Shown here piece by piece: positions 8,662 through 17,278 of a DNA stretch of 35,811 nt. The stretch covers positions 1-35,811 of the forward strand of contig JAJTXY010000039.1 in NCBI GenBank assembly GCA_021463865.1. Direction: 5' to 3'. The position numbers were made by a program, and so were the translations under genes. The DNA is from Anaerolineae bacterium (GTDB lineage Bacteria > Chloroflexota > Anaerolineae > Aggregatilineales > J027). Each line of letters opens with the position of its first letter. The first letter of the stretch is position 1. Below the pieces are notes generated by a model. The model made no database searches and was not told the origin of the DNA. It saw only the letters and a program-made list of their open reading frames with translations.

Positions 8662-9022
8662 GTAGATTAAGGTCTTCAAGTACCGTACTCACTGATTGAA
8701 GTAATTGGGAGGTCGTCACAGGTTTGGATAACGTTGCCGCGACGATATTGCGCTCACCTTGTTTCAGATAGCGGGAAAAGCCAGTAGCGATTATGACGGG
8801 AATCACTTTGGGGCTGGTCTCCAAGAAATCCAAAATCTGTGTTCCCGCGCCGTCCGGCAATGTCATATCCAGAATAATCAAATCCACCCACGTGCTGTCC
8901 AAGATTTCAAGCCCTTGTTGGATGCTGGGGGCGATTAACACTTCATGCCCCTGTGATTCTAAGGCGCGTGCGTATAATCCTGCCATTGGGGCGTCATCTT
9001 CGACCATCAAAAGGGTTGCCAT
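8651..9022 (-). CDS. Stand-alone response regulator receiver protein
   Basis: A 123-aa CheY-like receiver with no output domain. Visible residues are the acidic pair Asp10/Asp11 (VEDDAPM), the phosphoacceptor Asp52 (LIILDMTLPDG), the switch Thr in IATGFS and the conserved Lys in LSKPV. The ATG at 9022 has an excellent GGTGAGGAG upstream; a longer in-frame start at 9088 is not needed. No histidine kinase is in the window, so the partner is unknown. The overlapping downstream gene is a secreted metalloprotease, an unusual partner for a receiver domain. Confidence 0.92.
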   Translation of the reverse strand: MATLLMVEDDAPMAGLYARALESQGHEVLIAPSIQQGLEILDSTWVDLIILDMTLPDGAGTQILDFLETSPKVIPVIIATGFSRYLKQGERNIVAATLSKPVTTSQLLQSVSTVLEDLNLREE

Positions 9023-9132
9023 TGTTCGCTCCTCACCATACCAATAATTCAAAATCCCTTCTTCCCAAGTGTAACATTGGAAAGACACTAAGGCTGCTGA
9101 AAAATGTAAAAAACTGTGGTGAGTTCTTAATC

Positions 9133-9165
9133 AAAAACCCCTCACCAGCAAGAGCCAGTAAGGGG
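9133..9165 (-). terminator. Intrinsic terminator after ftsZ
   Basis: On the minus strand a 12-bp stem with three G-U pairs (arms 9154-9165 and 9138-9149) closes a 4-base loop and is followed by five U residues (9133-9137). It starts 28 bases after the ftsZ stop and closes the division cluster. Confidence 0.88.
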
Positions 9166-9193
9166 CGTTTGTTCATTTCAGAAATTTTGAGAA

Positions 9194-10510
9194 CTACCGA
9201 TCCTTGTTCCGGCGCAGGAAGGCTGGAATATCCAAGTCTTCCGACGATTCATAGCCACGCACGGGCAGTTCTTCTTTGCGCGGTGGCTGTTGGGTCGGCG
9301 GTTGAGTCGGTTGCTGCTGCGCAGGCGCTTGATATTGTGGCGGTGGTGCCGCGGGTGGCTCGACAGCAGGCGGTGGGGGCTGTGGTGGTTGATATTGGGC
9401 CGGAGGCGGGGCTTGATGCTGCGCAGGTGGCTGTTGATAGTAGGTCGGTTGTGACTGATATTGCGGTTGTTGGGGTTGTTGATATTGCTGGCGTGGTTGT
9501 ACCCAATCATTGGCAGGCTGATTCGGACGGCGTACCCCGACCCGTGTACCCTGTTCAAAACCCGTCGCAATAACCGTGATGCGGATTTCATCACCCATAT
9601 TTTCATCAATGACCGCGCCGAAGATGAGGTTGACATCGGGATGGGCCGTCTCTTTGATGATGGCCGCCGCTTCATTGACCTCAAACAAGCTCATGTTCGG
9701 GCCGCCTGTCACATTAAACAGGATGCCCCGTGCGCCGTCAATGGTGACATCGAGCAGATTGCTGGAAATGGCAGCTTCGGCAGCTTGGCGGGCACGGTCT
9801 TCGCCTTTGGCACGTCCAACGGCCATCAATGCCGCGCCACCTTCGCTCATAATCGCTCGCACGTCGTTGAAGTCGAGGTTAATCAGACCGGGCACGGTAA
9901 TTAATTCGGAAATGCCTTGAATACCCTGCCGCAGCACATCATCCGCCATCGCAAAGGCTTGTTGTAGACTGGCTTTCTTGTCCACAATTTGGAGCAGGCG
10001 GTCATTGGGAATGACAATTAACGTGTCTACCTGACCCTTGAGGGCTTCAATCCCAGATTCAGACGATTGCTGACGCCGCGCACCTTCAAAAGTAAAGGGA
10101 CGGGTCACAACGCCAATGGTCAACGCACCCAATTCGCGGGCGGCTTGGGCCACAATTGGAGCAGCCCCCGTGCCCGTTCCACCACCCATCCCACAGGTGA
10201 TAAAGACCATATCCGCCCCGCGTAGGACTTCGTAAATTTCGTCAGCGCTTTCTTCAGCGGCTTTACGCCCGATTTCGGGGTTGCCGCCTGCTCCAAGCCC
10301 ACGTGTGAGTTTGTCTCCAATACGGACGCGCGTTTTGGCCTTGCTCAAAATAAGTGCCTGAGAATCGGTGTTGATTGCAATAAATTCAACGCCGCCCATG
10401 CCTTCGTCAATCATGCGGTTAACGGCATTACCACCGCCGCCCCCCACACCGACTACTTTAATATGTGCGAAATTATCTTCGGCGGCTGAGTGCAAAAAGT
10501 CTGTTGACAT
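9194..10510 (-). CDS. ftsZ: Cell division protein FtsZ
   Basis: Tubulin-like GTPase that forms the Z-ring. The 438-aa protein has [15 protein letters not shown] near residue 20, the tubulin signature GGGTGTG at 109-115 and [11 protein letters not shown], the T7-loop region. The globular part ends near 325. Residues 330-410 form a Pro/Gln-rich linker with very few charged residues, then comes the conserved C-terminal peptide [14 protein letters not shown] that binds FtsA and other partners. It lies 191 bp downstream of ftsA, a longer gap than elsewhere in the cluster, with a hairpin near its ribosome-binding site. Confidence 0.98.
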   Translation of the reverse strand: MSTDFLHSAAEDNFAHIKVVGVGGGGGNAVNRMIDEGMGGVEFIAINTDSQALILSKAKTRVRIGDKLTRGLGAGGNPEIGRKAAEESADEIYEVLRGADMVFITCGMGGGTGTGAAPIVAQAARELGALTIGVVTRPFTFEGARRQQSSESGIEALKGQVDTLIVIPNDRLLQIVDKKASLQQAFAMADDVLRQGIQGISELITVPGLINLDFNDVRAIMSEGGAALMAVGRAKGEDRARQAAEAAISSNLLDVTIDGARGILFNVTGGPNMSLFEVNEAAAIIKETAHPDVNLIFGAVIDENMGDEIRITVIATGFEQGTRVGVRRPNQPANDWVQPRQQYQQPQQPQYQSQPTYYQQPPAQHQAPPPAQYQPPQPPPPAVEPPAAPPPQYQAPAQQQPTQPPTQQPPRKEELPVRGYESSEDLDIPAFLRRNKDR

Positions 10511-10531
10511 AAAAATTCTCTACTTCCCCCT

Positions 10532-10549
10532 AAGGCAGACTGCTGCCTT
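10532..10549 (-). promoter_or_regulatory. Hairpin in the ftsZ leader
   Basis: A perfect 7-bp inverted repeat AAGGCAG (10532-10538) / CTGCCTT (10543-10549) with a 4-base loop. In the minus-strand transcript it sits immediately before a G-rich stretch (10526-10530), about 20 bases from the ftsZ ATG. In plus orientation it would look like a terminator with five U residues, but no plus-strand gene precedes it. A role in ftsZ translation or as an RNA processing site is possible. Confidence 0.5.
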
Positions 10550-10701
10550 TTTAGGATTCAGGGCGTTACCATTACCAGTTTATGAAATTTGTGAAGGACG
10601 CGCAAACGGCCTTCTTGACTATGAAAAGTTGGGGCATGGTTTGTTTTTTGCCACGCGCCATGTTTGCAATGTATGAATATCAGATTAAACCAGAATTCAT
10701 T

Positions 10702-11970
10702 TCAAGGCAAATTTTCATCTTCCGGCAAGAATCTTTTTACAATTTTCCCGAAAATTTTGCCAATCCCCGCGCTGTTATCAGTTGCTTGCCGGGTGCGCCC
10801 ATTTTTTCGTAAATTAGCGCGGCGGGTATCTTCAATATCCATGATAAGACCCAGTCTTAGCAATCCTACGGATGTACTATAGGCTGGACTCCGCAGCATG
10901 TCCGACATGCCTGTCACATTATCTGGTTGGGCCAATCGCGCTGGAACTTTCAAAATGCGATTGGCAACGGTTTTCATGCCGGGGAGCAAACTGGCCCCGC
11001 CCGTCAGCACCACTCCTGCGGGAAGCATCCCATCAAACCCACTTTTTTGAACCTCTTGTTCAATCAATTCAAATAATTCGGTGACACGCGCATTGATAAT
11101 CATCACCAGATCGCTGCGTTTGACTTTGCTGAGATGTTCTTCGCCAAAGGGCTGCACCGGGAAGGTTTCCAGCGGATTAATTTCACGTGGGTCGGCGTGC
11201 CCATATTCCAATTTGACCGCTTCCGCTAACTCAAATGGCAGATTTAAACCATGTGCAATGTCATTGGTGACATGCTGTCCGCCAACTGAAATTGCAGCGG
11301 TATGCCAGATCGTGCCTTCATTAAAAATAGCGATGTCGGTTGTGCCGCCGCCAATATCTAGCACCATCACACCCGATTCACGCTCGGTGGGGGTAACGGT
11401 AACATCCCCGGCGGCCAGTGGATTTAAGATAAAGCGATCCACATAGACCCCGGCATTTTCGACACATTTTTCCAGATTACGCAGGCTGGAACTAGACGCC
11501 ATGATGATGTGCGATTCGACCTCAAGGCGGAAACCGTGCATTCCCAACGGGCTACGGATGCCTTGATGTTCATCCAAATTGTAGCGGCGAGGGATGACAT
11601 GCAAAATTTCGCGTCCGTGTGGGATTGGAAACGCCCGTGCCGCATCCATCGCCCGTTCCACATCCGCCAGTTCAACTTCGCGCGTCCCGGAGATGCCTGT
11701 CACGCCCATATTATTGGTGCTTTGGATATGGTTGGCAGAAAGCGATACAAACGCCCGCCCGATTTCATACCCACTGGCGCGTTCGGCCTTATGCACCGAT
11801 GACGAAATGCTGGCGCTGAGTTGGTCAACATCCGTGACCATGCCCTTTCGCATCCCACGTGCGGGTTCGACGCCCACGCCCAAAATATATGTGTCGTTGG
11901 TGCGGACTTCGCCGACGATGGTACAAATTTTGGTCGTACCTATATCAATACCGACAACTAGCTCACCCAT
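10702..11970 (-). CDS. ftsA: Cell division protein FtsA
   Basis: Actin-like ATPase that tethers FtsZ to the membrane. The 422-aa protein has the phosphate-1 motif VVGIDIGTTKICTIVGE at the N-terminus, the phosphate-2 motif VLDIGGGTTDIAIF, and the adenosine motif VVLTGGASLLPGM. It ends in an amphipathic stretch GIGKIFGKIVKRFLPED typical of the membrane-targeting helix. The ATG has GAGG a few bases upstream and follows ftsQ by 24 bp. The order ftsQ-ftsA-ftsZ is the classic one. Confidence 0.97.
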   Translation of the reverse strand: MGELVVGIDIGTTKICTIVGEVRTNDTYILGVGVEPARGMRKGMVTDVDQLSASISSSVHKAERASGYEIGRAFVSLSANHIQSTNNMGVTGISGTREVELADVERAMDAARAFPIPHGREILHVIPRRYNLDEHQGIRSPLGMHGFRLEVESHIIMASSSSLRNLEKCVENAGVYVDRFILNPLAAGDVTVTPTERESGVMVLDIGGGTTDIAIFNEGTIWHTAAISVGGQHVTNDIAHGLNLPFELAEAVKLEYGHADPREINPLETFPVQPFGEEHLSKVKRSDLVMIINARVTELFELIEQEVQKSGFDGMLPAGVVLTGGASLLPGMKTVANRILKVPARLAQPDNVTGMSDMLRSPAYSTSVGLLRLGLIMDIEDTRRANLRKNGRTRQATDNSAGIGKIFGKIVKRFLPEDENLP

Positions 11971-11994
11971 TCAACCTCAACCTGTGGTGGGTTC

Positions 11995-13155
11995 TTATTG
12001 GTCTGTTGGAAAACGATCTATAAAACTCGGATGGTCGGGGTCAGAGACATCCACTTCGAGGAATTGGATGGCAGGATTATAGGCCCGCACGATGGCATCA
12101 TAGACCAATACTTTCATTTCCATGTTCGTGCCAACCCCAAACCAGACAATCCAGTTGCGCCCATCCTGATAACCAAGCCCTTTTACGGGATCATATAATA
12201 GCTCTTCTATATTAGGGAATTTAGCCTTTAATTGCAACGCTCCGGCAATCACCTCGCGGTCAATCGTTGAGCCAACGCCTAGCGGTTCGGCGTTTTGTTC
12301 GCGGCTGACAATCCGCAGGAGTTCGGTCCGTTCCTCGCGCTGAAACATCACAATGCCATTGACGTCTACCCACACGCGGAAATTGCCCTGTTCCCAGATG
12401 AGGGCGGGTTCGCGCTCACTAATCAAAATCGAGACCATATTGGGCGGCCAGCCGACAAAAACTTGGGCATCGGCAATGCTTGGATTGGATTCTAAGCGTT
12501 TTTCGACATCCAGCGGATCCACCCAAAAAAGATGTTTATTGGCAATCCCCGCCGCCTCAAAAATTTGCTCGGCAGTTAGGTATTTTTCGCCCCCCACCGC
12601 CACTGAATTGACCACAAAAACATTTGTGCCCAGCATGGCGTAGAGGACAAACACCAGTGTCAGACTCAATGCGCCCGAAAACCAGCGCCATGAGACCCAC
12701 ACGACCCCCTGTGGCCGAACCCGTGCTTCGGGTCGGGCCGGGTCAAGCCCCTGACGGCGTAAATGTTCACGCTGCCGGGCACTGCGCCGTTTGCTGAGAG
12801 ATGCGGGTTTGCTCTCAGCTTTGGCCCCCACACTAAAAAACATGCGCGAGGGTTGGGCAGGTCGGGTTTCATTAGCGACCCGAACTTCTTGGCTTTGGGT
12901 GCGGGCCTCGCGGCGTGCTTCCAACCGGCGGCGGCGTGCATTCCGTCCCGGCGCTTTAAGGACATGCCCATCCGGGGAAGGATTGACGGAACGGGAACGC
13001 GCAATAGCCTCGCCTTCAATCTCATCCACCTGATCGAGAGGAGATTGAGAACTGGCAACATAACGGGCTGCCTGTTTTGCTCGAATGCGTTCGCGCCGAC
13101 GTTTATCTACCGAGGCCACAGCCTTACCGTTCCAAACTTCACAAGTTATATCCAC
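11995..13155 (-). CDS. ftsQ: Cell division protein FtsQ/DivIB with long basic N-terminus
   Basis: Single-pass divisome protein linking early and late division proteins. The 386-aa protein has one membrane segment (about 158-177), a POTRA domain (about 180-248: VNSVAVGGEKYLTAEQIFEA, then NPSIADAQVFVGWPPN) and a FtsQ beta domain to the end. The cytoplasmic part is about 150 residues and Arg-rich (RRRERIRAKQAARY, RNARRRRLEARREAR), much longer than the usual few tens of residues. The GTG start at 13155 is not certain; a later start would shorten only this tail. It lies 24 bp after murB and 24 bp before ftsA. Confidence 0.9.
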   Translation of the reverse strand: MDITCEVWNGKAVASVDKRRRERIRAKQAARYVASSQSPLDQVDEIEGEAIARSRSVNPSPDGHVLKAPGRNARRRRLEARREARTQSQEVRVANETRPAQPSRMFFSVGAKAESKPASLSKRRSARQREHLRRQGLDPARPEARVRPQGVVWVSWRWFSGALSLTLVFVLYAMLGTNVFVVNSVAVGGEKYLTAEQIFEAAGIANKHLFWVDPLDVEKRLESNPSIADAQVFVGWPPNMVSILISEREPALIWEQGNFRVWVDVNGIVMFQREERTELLRIVSREQNAEPLGVGSTIDREVIAGALQLKAKFPNIEELLYDPVKGLGYQDGRNWIVWFGVGTNMEMKVLVYDAIVRAYNPAIQFLEVDVSDPDHPSFIDRFPTDQ

Positions 13156-13179
13156 TGCATTGTATCACAACCGGGCAGG

Positions 13180-14103
13180 CTATTCATCGAAGCCTTCGCC
13201 GATGCGCTCAATTTCTAATTCTAATAGTACCCCTGTTTTCTCATGAACGGTCTGACGGACATGCTGAATCAGGGTGTAATAATCACTGGCCGTGCCATTG
13301 CCCAGATTGACAATAAAATTAGCGTGGACGGGGGACACCTGTACGCCGCCGATTTGATAGCCCTTCAACCCAGATGTCTCGATCAAGCGTCCAGCATAAT
13401 CACCGGGGGGGTTCTTAAAGATGCTGCCCAAACTTGCCCCCGGCGGTTGGGTCTTTTTGCGATGCGCCACAAATCCATCGGCGGCGGTGGTGAGTTCAAC
13501 AGGGTCATGGTGTGGCTCAAGCTGCAAAACACCCTGTAAAACCAGATACCGCTGGCGCTGGCCTTTAAGGGCGCTGTGCCGATAATCATAGGCCATTTTT
13601 TCAACGGACCAGATTTCCGGTGTGAGGACATCGGATGCTAAATCAAGGATGGTGGCCTGCACCAAATGGTGGGCCATATCGCCGCCATGTGCCCCCGCAT
13701 TATTCACAATCGCCCCGCCGAGTGTTCCCGGCACACTGACCGCCCATTCCAATCCTTTAAGGCCCTGTGCCATACACCGACGGGCTAAGGGGGTTAGGGT
13801 AACGCCGCTGTCGGCTTCCACCCCTCCGGTTTCTGCATCAATACTCGAATTTTTGCTGTGGTTGACGATAACCAAGCCGCGAAATCCCGCATCTGAGACC
13901 AGCACATTCGCCCCACCGCCAATCACTACCCATGCAATGTTGGCCTGCTGTGCCCACTGCGCCGCTTGGACAAGGGCCTCGGTGCTGTGCGCCACCACCA
14001 GTGCATCGGCAGGGCCACCCAAACGTGCTGCTGTATAACGGGCAATCGGCTCCTGTTCGGATAAAGTGAGGTCGGCGATAGCCTTAAGGGGTTCAAAGAT
14101 CAT
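13180..14103 (-). CDS. murB: UDP-N-acetylenolpyruvoylglucosamine reductase MurB (type I)
   Basis: NADPH- and FAD-dependent reduction giving UDP-MurNAc, in the cytosol. The 307-aa protein shows FAD-binding motifs [16 protein letters not shown] and [17 protein letters not shown], the catalytic Ser227 in GSIFKNPPG, and a Glu-rich LELEIE end where the second catalytic acid is expected. The ATG overlaps the murC stop as ATGA, so the genes are coupled. murB is found in dcw clusters of several Gram-positive-type lineages. Confidence 0.96.
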   Translation of the reverse strand: MIFEPLKAIADLTLSEQEPIARYTAARLGGPADALVVAHSTEALVQAAQWAQQANIAWVVIGGGANVLVSDAGFRGLVIVNHSKNSSIDAETGGVEADSGVTLTPLARRCMAQGLKGLEWAVSVPGTLGGAIVNNAGAHGGDMAHHLVQATILDLASDVLTPEIWSVEKMAYDYRHSALKGQRQRYLVLQGVLQLEPHHDPVELTTAADGFVAHRKKTQPPGASLGSIFKNPPGDYAGRLIETSGLKGYQIGGVQVSPVHANFIVNLGNGTASDYYTLIQHVRQTVHEKTGVLLELEIERIGEGFDE

Positions 14104-15509
14104 TTTTTACCGCCTAGTGTTTTCAGCAGTATCGTACCAATTCTCGGTGCATCCCCCGCACTGAAGATGAGAACACAATCGCCGCGCTGGACTTCATTTC
14201 CCAATAATTCGGCGGTCTGTTCAAGGCTACCCGCATAACGCGCATTGGGTTGACCCGCAGCTTGAATCATCTTGACCAAATCAGGCGGTGCTAGGCCGGG
14301 CGTCACGGTCTCGCGTACCGAATAGACATCCGTCACCAGCACTTGATGAGCTTGTTGAAACGAGGCAGCGAATTCAGGAGCAAGAGCACGCAAGCGGTTA
14401 TAGGTATGTGGCTGCCACACCGCCCATAAACGATTAAGGCCGGGACGATTGGCCCATGCTTCCAAATTAACCTGAATGGCAGTGGGGTGATGGGCATAAT
14501 CGCTGATCACTGTGACCCCTGCCGCCTCTCCCATTATTTCCGAGCGCCGCCCCGTCCCGCCAAATGTCTGCAAGGCTTTAGTAATGGTTGCAAAGGGGAT
14601 TTTTAGATGGCGGGCCGTTGCAATGACCGCCAGCGCATTTTGTATATTATGTTTTCCCGCTAATGGCACGGTGACTTCACCCAAGCGCCCCCCGGCCTGC
14701 TTGACCACAAACGTCGTGCTGCCATCCTGATTAGCAGTGATGTGGGTGGCCGTCCAATCAGCGGAGGTCGTTTGCACCCCATACGTCACAACGGGCAGCA
14801 TTTGGGCTTGTCGGTCTTGCGCCATTGTATAGGCGGTGGGATTATCCGCGCAGGCCACCAACAAACCGTCTTCAGGCAGGCGGGCCACAAATTGACGGAA
14901 TATCTCCACCACGTCCTCAAACGTCGGGAAAATATCGGGGTGGTCAAATTCAATATTGGTCACGATTGCCACCGCTGGATTAAGCCCTAAAAACATGCCC
15001 TGATATTCATCGGCCTCAATCACAAAATAATCGCCGCTGCCTGCTCCGGCATTCGTTCCGGTGTTTTTCAGCACCCCCCCGATAATATAGGACGGTTCTA
15101 AGCCTGCTTCCATTAGGATGTGAGTCATCAGGGCTGTTGTCGTTGTTTTGCCATGTGTGCCGGAAATGGCGATAGTACGCAGATTATTCGTAATTAGGCT
15201 AATGGCTTCACGACGGCGCAGCACAGGGATATTGAAGGCGCGGGCCGCTTGAAGTTCCACATTGCTATCCGGGATGGCGCTGCTGGCAATCACCAATTCC
15301 GCCCCCATGACGTTTGGGCCGTCATGTCTGGCAAAAATGGTCGCACCGTCGGCTTGCAGTGAATCGGTGATGGCGTTGGTATGTTCGTCTGAACCGCTGA
15401 TAAGATAGCCTGTTTCCAAAAGGACACGGGCAATTGCCGACATGCCGGAACCGCCGATTCCAACAATGTGAATCCGCTGACCGGGAATGAGTAAAAAGTC
15501 CAAAACCAT
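14100..15509 (-). CDS. murC: UDP-N-acetylmuramate-L-alanine ligase MurC
   Basis: ATP-dependent addition of L-alanine to UDP-MurNAc. The 469-aa protein carries the N-terminal GIGGSGMSAIARVL, the P-loop ISGTHGKTTTTALM (about 116-128), the acid-rich DEYQGMFLGL region and SDYAHHPTAI near the start of domain 3. Length is normal. The ATG at 15509 has AGGGAG just upstream. It is separated from the CvpA-like gene by 117 bp without a gene and is coupled to murB by a 4-bp overlap. Confidence 0.97.
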   Translation of the reverse strand: MVLDFLLIPGQRIHIVGIGGSGMSAIARVLLETGYLISGSDEHTNAITDSLQADGATIFARHDGPNVMGAELVIASSAIPDSNVELQAARAFNIPVLRRREAISLITNNLRTIAISGTHGKTTTTALMTHILMEAGLEPSYIIGGVLKNTGTNAGAGSGDYFVIEADEYQGMFLGLNPAVAIVTNIEFDHPDIFPTFEDVVEIFRQFVARLPEDGLLVACADNPTAYTMAQDRQAQMLPVVTYGVQTTSADWTATHITANQDGSTTFVVKQAGGRLGEVTVPLAGKHNIQNALAVIATARHLKIPFATITKALQTFGGTGRRSEIMGEAAGVTVISDYAHHPTAIQVNLEAWANRPGLNRLWAVWQPHTYNRLRALAPEFAASFQQAHQVLVTDVYSVRETVTPGLAPPDLVKMIQAAGQPNARYAGSLEQTAELLGNEVQRGDCVLIFSAGDAPRIGTILLKTLGGKK

Positions 15510-15626
15510 GCTCCCTGTTGATTAGAAAGGGCGTGATTCAAAATTTGCGATGGGGATAAACAATTTCCACCCATCCTTGTAAGGAAAGGTGGAGGCGATA
15601 AGATGTTGTTTTCAAAAGCGTTGTTT

Positions 15627-16151
15627 TTAGATGATGGCAATCAGGATAAACAGGAACATCACGATGACTACGATGGTCAATAAGTTGCCCTCCTGTAGCC
15701 AAACCAACGGGAGGCTTGATACCATGTTTGCGCTGGATGAATTAGGAACAGGTGTAGACACCGAAGGGGACAAAGGATAGGCGAGTTGATCCATAAAATA
15801 CCACAATGACCCCAATACCAAATAGGCATTGATGCCGCCGCAAATTGCGCCCAAAATTTTATTTTGCCATGCGTCTCGCCCCGATGATTTCTTCGTCAGG
15901 CTAAAGCGATCTGGTGGTGTTTGGTAGGAGAAGAAAGCCACCGCCAGCAAGAAGAACGCTTTGACATAAAAAATCTGGTCAATATTTGTCCCTGCGCCGA
16001 GACTGTTAAAAAACGTCTCAAACTGGACGAGGGTAAACAGCGCCAAAACAATGCCAGCGAGGGCGATAAATTCTTTGGTAAAACCGCGCAGGTAGCCAAT
16101 AATGGCGAACATCACAATTGTAGACCAAAGCGTTGTGCTTAATTGAACCAT
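15627..16151 (-). CDS. CvpA-family membrane protein
   Basis: A 174-aa protein with about four membrane segments (about 9-38, 58-75, 95-122, 155-174). The N-terminal part WSTIVMFAIIGYLRGFTKEF followed by IALAGIVLA fits the CvpA family (named for colicin V production), whose biochemical role is unclear. The ATG follows murG by 17 bp. Its place between murG and murC suggests a link to envelope growth or division. Assignment rests on topology and the short N-terminal pattern, so it is less sure than its neighbours. Confidence 0.7.
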   Translation of the reverse strand: MVQLSTTLWSTIVMFAIIGYLRGFTKEFIALAGIVLALFTLVQFETFFNSLGAGTNIDQIFYVKAFFLLAVAFFSYQTPPDRFSLTKKSSGRDAWQNKILGAICGGINAYLVLGSLWYFMDQLAYPLSPSVSTPVPNSSSANMVSSLPLVWLQEGNLLTIVVIVMFLFILIAII

Positions 16152-16168
16152 TGGTTGTTTGCCTTAAC

Positions 16169-17278
16169 TTAAAATGCTGCCAGATTAAGAATTTCTTGTG
16201 CAATATTAGCCGCACCATCGGTATAAGCGAGCTTGCGGGCGGCCTCTTTCATCACATTCAGGCGGGCTGGGTCATTGAACAAGGCATTGACCAGCGGAAC
16301 CAATTCTTCCGCCATGCGTTCTTCTTCCAAATGAATGGCGGCTCCACGTTCGGCCAACCAATCGGCGTTCACTTTTTGATAGCGCCATGTGTTGGCAAGC
16401 GGCACCAAAATGGCGGGCAGCCCAAAAAACGTGTCTTCGCCCAATGTGCTGGCCCCAGCGCGGCTAATGGCTAAATCAGCGGCGGCCAGTGCATAGCCAA
16501 ATTCATGTACATAATCACGCACATGATACCGTGATTGCAGTTCGGCTGGCAATTCGTCGTGGGCCGACTGCACTGCTGCTGCATCCAATTTGCCCGAAAC
16601 ATGAAAAATCTGCAACTCGGTATTTTTAAGGAGTTCCGGTAGACCACTCATCACGGCTCGATTAATCGCCCGCGAACCTTGACTTCCCCCAAAAACCAGT
16701 AGCGTCTTTTTGGTCGGGTCAAGTCCCAGTTCCTTGATACTTTGTTCTCGTGTGACCGTCAGCAGCGATGAACGCAGTGGATACCCGGTCTCGACCACCT
16801 GCTTGTTTTTGCCGTAATAGCGGGCGGTGTCACGACTGGTAGCGGTAATCACTTTGGCAAAGCGTCCCAATAATTTTAAGGTGCGCCCCGGCTCAATATC
16901 TGGTACAAAAATCACCATCGGGATGCGGTAGAGCCATGCCGCAATCGCCACCGGAATCCCAACCCACCCGCCTGTCAAAAAAACAACAGCAGGTTTTTTA
17001 CGCCGCAGTAGAGCCAGTGATTGTCCGATACCAATAAACAATCGAAAAACGCTGCGGATAAGTTTGATTGGATTCACACGATGTAATGGGCCAGCTTGTA
17101 CCTTATCCCATTCATCCAAACGAATACCCGCTTTGGTCAATAAATCATTTTCAAGCCCAGTAGCGCTACTGACAAAATGCAGCACCACGTCGGGCTGTTG
17201 GCGGAGCACTTCAGCGACAGCTAATGCGGGATACACGCCCCCGCCGGTTCCCCCCGCCGAGATTAGAATTCGGGTCAC
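16169..17278 (-). CDS. murG: Lipid II synthase MurG
   Basis: GT28 transferase adding GlcNAc to lipid I at the inner membrane face. The 369-aa protein starts MTRILISAGGTGGGVYPALA with the Gly-rich loop. It also has VFLTGGWVGIPVAIAA, VFGGSQGSRAIN and the UDP-GlcNAc site SRAGASTLGE. The GTG at 17278 has AAGGA about 7 bases upstream, and the Gly-rich loop is only 8 residues from the start, so the start cannot move downstream. The gene therefore truly overlaps ftsW by 68 bp. Confidence 0.96.
   Translation of the reverse strand: MTRILISAGGTGGGVYPALAVAEVLRQQPDVVLHFVSSATGLENDLLTKAGIRLDEWDKVQAGPLHRVNPIKLIRSVFRLFIGIGQSLALLRRKKPAVVFLTGGWVGIPVAIAAWLYRIPMVIFVPDIEPGRTLKLLGRFAKVITATSRDTARYYGKNKQVVETGYPLRSSLLTVTREQSIKELGLDPTKKTLLVFGGSQGSRAINRAVMSGLPELLKNTELQIFHVSGKLDAAAVQSAHDELPAELQSRYHVRDYVHEFGYALAAADLAISRAGASTLGEDTFFGLPAILVPLANTWRYQKVNADWLAERGAAIHLEEERMAEELVPLVNALFNDPARLNVMKEAARKLAYTDGAANIAQEILNLAAF

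Noticed and set aside
9178-9684. Open frames on both strands over the end of ftsZ (168 aa and 85 aa on minus, 206 aa on plus)
   Set aside because: They are shadows of the Pro/Gln codon repeats of the FtsZ linker; they have low-complexity products and no ribosome-binding sites.
10511-10701. A 29-codon basic frame (start MARGKKQTMPQ) and a possible internal promoter in the ftsA-ftsZ gap
   Set aside because: No Shine-Dalgarno precedes the ATG, and no -10 sequence better than chance was found.
13159-13167. Extended -10-like TGATACAAT on the minus strand just before ftsQ
   Set aside because: Transcription would begin at or after the ftsQ GTG start, so it would not produce the full message unless the start is misassigned.
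15567-15592. Hairpin CCACC/GGTGG with inner TCCT/AGGA between the CvpA-like gene and murC
   Set aside because: The stem is short and interrupted, and no U-run follows; not enough to call a regulatory site.
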